NCBI GenBank assembly: GCA_020635905.1
Contig: JACJYV010000016.1
Span: 1 to 24,220, forward strand
Direction of reading: 5' to 3'
Origin: Bacteroidia bacterium
GTDB taxonomy: Bacteria > Bacteroidota > Bacteroidia > J057 > JADKCL01
DNA: 24,220 bases
Shown: piece after piece, positions 23,801 to 24,220 of the stretch
Layout of the letters: each line of letters begins with the position of its first letter
How positions within the stretch are numbered: the first letter of the stretch is position 1
Translations under genes and position numbers: made by a program
Notes under the pieces: model-generated
The model's database searches: none
What the model was told of the DNA's origin: nothing
The model's input: the letters and a program-made list of their open reading frames with translations, nothing else

Positions 23801-24150
23801 AAAAAAGCCGTCAGGCTCAGTTTTTGATCCCCATGGCCATTTCCGTGGCTTATGGCGTACTGCTGGGAACCCTGTTCCTGCTGCTGTTTTTCCCAGTATT
23901 GATTCTGATTCTGAATGACATCCGGGTCTTTCTCAACTGGTTGTGGTATGGCGGCAAAATTGATCCCAATTCCCTGGAACCCGCCCGCAAAGATGCGGTC
24001 AAAGAAGCGGCCCGCCAGGCTGAGAAACAAGCGGCCGAAGCCAAACTGGCCCCGCCCAGGCAATACTCGCCAGTCGAAGACTGGCCGGTGGAATTCCCCA
24101 AAGGCCCCGATCCCCTCAAATCCATTGAGGACTTTATGAATGGAGATTGA
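20875..24150 (+). CDS. RND efflux transporter permease (AcrB-like)
   Basis: Inner-membrane proton-driven permease, 1091 residues, with the two-fold RND layout: TM1 near 15-32, a large periplasmic loop, TM2-6 from about 335 to 480, a second loop, and TM8-12 from about 860 to 1025. TM4 carries the conserved proton-relay pair D397-D398 in GILVDDGIVVGEN. In TM10, where AcrB has a lysine, this protein has IIINDAVVLL (Asn-Asp), as in several non-AcrB RND subfamilies. The N-terminal FPELKSHNVMVTVAYPGASPEEMEE pattern is typical. The C-terminal 60 residues (EPARKDAVKEAARQAEKQAAE, then PVEFPKGPDPLKS) form a charged cytosolic tail. Substrate cannot be told; it might be drugs, bile-like compounds or lipids. 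Confidence 0.95.
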   Translation: MIRSIVTTFVKYPAYSWIVMFVILGAGALSYLSIKKSFFPELKSHNVMVTVAYPGASPEEMEEGVVLKVEEAIKGIEGIEKVTSVSQENTATITIQGFQKYNADVLLTDVKNAVDRINSFPVDAEKPVVFKAKAFDAAANLVVQGNTDLASLKIFAERIEDDFLASGLISQVEVRGVPNPEISIEVPEEILLRYNLTFEEIGNAVRQNNRDISAGSVKARDEEVLIRSRNKSYSANGIGDIILRTQADGNIIRIGDIAQVREQFADDPNKTLYNGKNAVSINISKLPEEDLIKITDFIKTYVAEFNATNSAVQLTITNDRSIGLNQRLDLLKKNGGAGLILVLITLGLFMNARLSFWVGMGIPFSFLGMFIIAALAGITINMISLFGMILVVGILVDDGIVVGENVYSEIEKGRSGYWAAIHGSLDVLPSVFTSVSTTIVAFVPFFFLEGRIGEFISQMALVVIACLAWSMVECTFILPAHLAHAPKNAKLRTPPLDPLLNFLRFRIYKPVIETILTYKYAAVAGVIALFMMISGAFQGGLIQTTFFPDIEGDETTVSLVLKPGTRENVTEDYLKRIEQSVWEVNAELRDSFKLDSIIESTRLDIGTSGTESGGHTGKLDVAFMDGEDRPVSQGTLESMIREKIKGITGAEKLTVGGRRIFGKPVSIAMMGRDLVELEAAKEALKMALESFPTLKDVTDNDVSGKREVRLKLKPRAFVLGLDHGSITRQVRQGFFGEEVQRLQSGRDEVRVWVRYPESDRVSIGKLEEMKIKTPDGRQIPFLEVADYEIGRGIVNINHFNGSREIRVEAEVAVPNTPVPPILAEVRDSIMPGILANFPGVRVSYEGQAAENSNFSSSGGIWFPIAFVTMALLITLSFRSFWQALIIMLMIPLGMAGAFLGHGLEGKPVSILSIYGLLALSGIIINDAVVLLHRYNQFVAEGMEVRKAVINAGVSRFRAIMLTSVTTVVGLYPLILEKSRQAQFLIPMAISVAYGVLLGTLFLLLFFPVLILILNDIRVFLNWLWYGGKIDPNSLEPARKDAVKEAARQAEKQAAEAKLAPPRQYSPVEDWPVEFPKGPDPLKSIEDFMNGD

Positions 24151-24157
24151 TTGCGAA

Positions 24158-24181
24158 TTAACCACAGAGGTCACGGAGAAA
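24158..24181. repeat. Dispersed-repeat-like CACAGAG stretch after the RND operon
   Basis: TTAACCACAGAGGTCACGGAG and flanking bases resemble the CACAGAG-type intergenic repeats seen in many environmental bacteria and are related to the stretch at 12181-12206. The last 70 bases of the window show no gene. Confidence 0.5.
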
Positions 24182-24220
24182 TTTGGGCAAAATGGAAGTT
24201 AGGGACATGGTAACGCAAAG

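Noticed and set aside
1..24220. CRISPR arrays, tRNA or rRNA genes, transposases
   Set aside because: No regularly spaced repeats, no cloverleaf-like or ribosomal sequence and no transposase motifs found by reading.

Overview
The window looks like a piece of a Bacteroidota chromosome, probably near the Saprospiria/Chitinophagia (inference). Signs are a gliding-motility/type IX secretion C-terminal sorting domain at 9309-9648, promoters of the Bacteroidota type (TTTG, 19 bases, TATATTTG at 7902-7932; TACCTTTG abutting the era start codon), few Shine-Dalgarno sites, and a DUF2281/PIN toxin-antitoxin pair. There are no tRNA, rRNA, CRISPR or transposase genes.

Left part (1-5876) is an AT-rich defence-type island: the 3' part of a type I restriction specificity gene (hsdS), then an ATPase/HNH nuclease pair resembling the Septu anti-phage system (PtuA/PtuB), then an unrecognised 735-residue protein with membrane segments at its C-terminus. 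Base composition is about 30% GC in sampled lines here and 57% in a sampled line of der. The hsdS gene is itself a mosaic of AT-rich and GC-balanced blocks.

Middle part (5877-12298): a small secreted protein converging on a large helical-repeat protein, an intergenic region with five palindromes in under 200 bases, a secreted T9SS-type protein, and a compact four-gene cassette: HTH regulator, small acidic protein, papain-fold protein with a peptidoglycan-binding-like segment, and a lipoprotein overlapping it by 4 bases. The last two look like an effector and its immunity protein (inference). A G-rich, quadruplex-prone stretch and hairpins lie at the convergent end.

Housekeeping part (12299-16724): an rRNA-type methyltransferase (-), clpS, an alpha/beta hydrolase with a TTG start, era and der.

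Right part (16725-24220): a DUF2281/PIN toxin-antitoxin pair, then a minus-strand pair of a CHAP/NlpC-like protein and a DUF1835 protein, then an RND efflux adaptor and permease. The CHAP/NlpC-like protein carries the same N-terminal motif (GRSLAPPxFxL, residues 26-36) as the papain-fold protein of the middle cassette (residues 25-35), although the rest of the two proteins differ. This shared leader on two predicted cell-wall hydrolases, each followed within 4 bases by a partner gene, is the most interesting signal in the window; it suggests a common delivery or loading tag, possibly for a contractile injection system encoded elsewhere.
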